Below, one piece after another: positions 61,601-64,000 of a stretch of 64,000 bases of DNA. Origin of the DNA: Bolinopsis microptera (taxonomy: Eukaryota; Ctenophora; Tentaculata; Lobata; Bolinopsidae); contig NC_087075.1 in the NCBI RefSeq assembly GCF_026151205.1, positions 3,322,359-3,386,358 of the forward strand, given 5' to 3'. The notes under the pieces are model-generated. The model was not told the origin of the DNA. It saw only the letters and a program-made list of their open reading frames with translations, and did not search any database. The translations under genes and the position numbers were made by a program. The stretch's first letter is position 1, and each line of letters starts with the position of its first letter.

Positions 61601-64000
61601 AATGGAAATGCAATATTGTATATGAACACCACCCGCACACACTGTGACATTATCACATTCAAAATAAAGCGAACCATCCCTAAAAGGGTACTTCGAATCT
61701 TAAACTGCTTGCCAGGCGGTCTGAAACTTGCAGTTCTATACATCTTGACCTAAACTCGATATATTGCAGATGATTGTGTTGCGGGCCAGTATCGGTTCAG
61801 TCAAGTGGCTGTCAAGCCTGTCCGGCAGATCAATGGAGTTTTGCAGCAACGCAAGATTCTAACCTGCACGGCATGTCCGCTGACAAAGAGGGTAGGCCTC
61901 TGGATCAGGAAACACAAGAAAGTGACTGCAACATGGAGTAAGTTGTTGTTTCCTAAAAATTGGAGGGACGGAAGGGGGTTCATCCTGGAAATTTCATGGT
62001 AATCTTAGAAAATTTTTTCAATAATGTGCTGCGAATAACATAGACTGATATCTGACGTCAACAAGCAAAGGTTTTAGTATTTGTAACAATAATTGGTATT
62101 ACTATACGTTTATGAGTCCATCACAGATGCTCGAAAGGAATTCCTGTGGTATGAAATGCAAAACTATTGTTATGAACACCACGCACACACTTTGACATTA
62201 TCCAATATTCAAAAAGCGACCATCCCTAATATAGGGTACTTCGAATCTTAAAACTGGCTTGACAGCGGGCCTGAAACTGCAGTTCTATAAATACTTGAAT
62301 AACTCGACTATACCGTGAGGAAGATTGTGTTGCGGGGCCAGTATCTGGATCAGTCAAGTGGCTGTCAAGCCTGTCGGCAGAATCAATGGTGTTTAGACAG
62401 CAAACGCAGCTTCTTCCTGCAACGGCATGTTCCAGTGACAAGAGGTAGCTTGGTCAGGAACACAAGAAAGTGACTGCACATGGAGTAGTTGTTGTTTCCT
62501 AAAAATGGAGGGACGAAGGGGTTCATCCTGAATTTATGTTAATTTAGAAATGATATAATGTGTGCGAAATAAATCATGACTGAAAATACTGACGTCAACA
62601 CGCAAAGTTTAGTATTTGTACAATAATTGGTATTACTATATCGTTTATGAGGTCCCATCACAGATGCTTCGAAAGGTATTCCTGTGAATGAAATGCAACT
62701 ATTGTAGAGAAACACACCCGCACACCTTGACACTTATCCAATATTCAAATAAAGCGAACATCTAAAAGAGGTACTTCGAATCTTAAACTGCTTTGCCAGC
62801 GGCTGAAACTTGCAGTTCTATAAATACTTGGACTAAACTCGACTATACTTGCTGAAAGATTGTGTTGGAGGGCCAGTATCTGGATCAGTCAGTGGCTGTC
62901 AAGCCTGTCGGCAGATCAATGGTGTTTAGAGCAAACGCAGCTTTAACCTGCACGGCATGTCCAGCTGACAAAGAGGTAGCCTCTGGATCGGAACACAAGA
63001 AAGTGACTGTACATGGAGTAAGTTGGTTGTTTCCTAAAAATTGGATGGACCGATGGGGTTCATACTGAAAATTTATGTTAATCTTTTAGAAATGCAATAA
63101 TGTGTGCGAATAAACATAGACTGAAATACTGACGTTCATCAAGCAAAGTTTGTATTTGCAATAAATGGTTTTACTATAGTTTATGAGGTCCCATCACAGA
63201 TGCTCGAAGGAATTCCTGTGAATGGTAATGAACTTTTGATATGAACACCACCGCACACCGTTGACACTTATCCAATATTCAAATAAAGCGAACCATCCCT
63301 AAAAGGGGTACTTCGAATCTTAAACTGCTTGCCAGCGGCTGAAACTTGCAGTTCTATAAATACTTGATAAACTAGACTAATACTTGCAGAAGATTGTGTT
63401 GGGGCCAGTATCTGGATCTGTCAAGTGGCTGTCAAGGCCTGTCCGGAGAATCAATGGAGTTTAGCAGCAAACGCAGCTTCTACCTTGCACGCATGTCCAG
63501 TGACAACAGAGGTAGCCTCTGGATCAGGACACAAGAAAGTGATGCACATGGAGTTATGTTGTTGTTTCCTAAAAATTTGGAGGGACGAAGGGTTCATCCT
63601 TGAAATTTATGTTAATCTTAGAATGCAATATGTGTGCGAATAAACATAGCTGAAATACTGACGTCAACAAGCAAAAGTTTAGTATTTGTACATTAATTGT
63701 ATTACTATCGTTTTGTGGGTTTTTTCCCATTCACACGTTGCTCGAAAGGAATTCTCGTGAATGAAATGCAAACTATTTTATATGAACACCACCCGCACAC
63801 ACTTTGACACTTATCCAATATTCAAATAAAAGCGAACCATCCCTAAAAGGGTACTTCGAATCCTTAAACTGCTTGCCAGCGGCTGAAACGTGCAGTTCTA
63901 TAAATCTTGACTAAACTCGACTATACTGCAGAAGATTGTGTTGCGGGCAGTATCTGGACTCAGTCACGTGGCTGTCAAGGCCTGTCCGCAGATCAATGGA
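37660..64000 (+). CDS. Array of ~48 Ephrin-receptor-like (GCC2/GCC3) cysteine-rich exons
   Basis: The majority sequence of each unit is an exon of 165 bp between TATACTTGCAG and a GTAAGT donor. It reads AA + 54 codons + A, so both introns are phase 1 and the join codon is AAA (Lys). The 55-residue module runs DCVAGQYLDQSSGCQACPAD, QWSLAANAASTCTACPADK, EVASGSGTQESDCTW, then K. The six cysteines have spacing C-x11-C-x2-C-x14-C-x2-C-x16-C, the pattern of Ephrin_rec_like/GCC2_GCC3 modules in extracellular receptors and matrix proteins. Disulphide-bonded repeats in a secreted or membrane protein are the expected role. Because each copy carries indels, only the consensus is readable. No start codon, signal peptide, membrane segment or final exon lies in the window. 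A decayed or satellite-amplified exon is an alternative. Confidence 0.75.
37833..63931 (+). other. Repeated ~382-bp intron of the array, with branch-site-like and AATAAA motifs
   Basis: Each spacer starts GTAAGTTGTTGTTTCC and ends TTGACTAAACTCGACTATAC TTGCAG. 'gactaaac' about 25 bases before the AG is a plausible branch site. Two AATAAA hexamers recur per spacer, in 'gcgAATAAAcatag' and 'attcaAATAAAagcg', with occasional losses that look like sequence error. The spacer is closed by stops in all frames in the consensus and has no coding resemblance. Confidence 0.7.

Larger units (their letters stand above)
37459..64000 (+). repeat. ~547-bp tandem exon-intron array, ~48.5 copies, runs off the window
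   Basis: Units are all in one orientation, with exons starting near 37660, 38218, 38747, 39296, 39843, 40401, 40949, 41488, 42026, 42580, 43133, 43686, 44226, 44766, 45328, 45876, 46416, 46961, 47500, 48038, 48592, 49165, 49714, 50250, 50795, 51351, 51887, 52436, 52989, 53525, 54065, 54614, 55167, 55714, 56260, 56804, 57350, 57907, 58450, 59003, 59560, 60110, 60658, 61214, 61768, 62320, 62852, 63390 and 63932 (last one cut). Mean spacing is about 547 bp. Copies agree very closely except for scattered one- to few-base indels and homopolymer changes that differ from copy to copy, which look like residual read error. The array begins mid-intron at the prefoldin junction. Confidence 0.97.

Noticed and set aside
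37459-64000. Dozens of 60-150-codon open frames on both strands inside the array
   Set aside because: They are fragments of the exon or intron in shifted frames, created by copy-specific indels; starts and stops differ from copy to copy. Only the consensus exon is supported.
37459-64000. CRISPR-like or prokaryotic repeat array
   Set aside because: Units are ~547 bp, wholly alike with no variable spacers, in eukaryotic DNA with introns; the 92-bp satellite likewise has no spacers.
37459-64000. Plain centromeric-type satellite with no coding role
   Set aside because: Not excluded, but the unit has an open six-cysteine exon bounded by good splice sites with matching phases, which a random 547-bp satellite would not be expected to show.

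Overview
The window looks like nuclear DNA of an invertebrate animal. It is AT-rich, it has intron-split transposase genes with GT/AG sites, animal-type non-LTR retrotransposons and hAT elements, long satellites, and one fragment of a conserved eukaryotic gene (prefoldin subunit 3). A sponge or cnidarian is a reasonable guess from the flavour of the elements, but the sequence does not prove the phylum. I see no intact ordinary host gene. The window is mostly mobile DNA and tandem repeats lying between two blocks of one unusual repeat.

Layout. 1-1800: about 3.2 error-rich copies of a ~550-bp repeat. 1801-8824: non-coding, with one degenerate direct repeat pair and homopolymer tracts. 8825-10353: a non-autonomous element with inverted ends, a 146-bp-arm palindrome and at least eleven GAGGTTAACCTC-type sites. 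12709-14693: an intron-containing hAT transposase pseudogene (minus). 14848-18037: a 92-bp minisatellite, ~34.6 copies. 18701-19974: GC-rich inverted-repeat elements. ~20870-25265: a nearly complete CR1/L2-like LINE (minus) with an ORF1 (PHD finger plus zinc knuckles) and an ORF2 (endonuclease plus reverse transcriptase), with a candidate -1 frameshift site between them. 25470-26565: a ZMYM1-like hAT transposase pseudogene. 28046-32867: a 4.8-kb unit with G-run inverted ends and an 8-bp target duplication, carrying a 2.3-kb polypyrimidine tract and an unrecognised 311-aa ORF. 32942-36154: a second LINE (minus), internally deleted and split by a 1,311-bp TTAA-flanked element. 36130-36948: a retroelement C-terminal fragment with two in-frame stops. 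37291-37458: the N-terminus of prefoldin subunit 3, joined directly to the repeat.

37459-64000 is the most interesting region: about 48.5 head-to-tail copies of a ~547-bp unit. The consensus unit is an exon-intron module. A TTGCAG acceptor with a branch-point-like sequence precedes a 165-bp exon that ends at a GTAAGT donor. The exon is symmetric (phase 1-1) and encodes a 55-residue six-cysteine module matching the Ephrin-receptor-like/GCC2-GCC3 pattern. Spliced together, the array would add about 2,640 residues of near-identical cysteine-rich repeats to an extracellular protein. The array copies are full of small indels while the neighbouring LINE ORFs are clean. The arrays therefore look unpolished, and no single copy can be read literally. 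The same repeat in the same orientation at both window ends, plus the broken prefoldin gene, suggests a large exon-array locus that is rearranged or imperfectly assembled.
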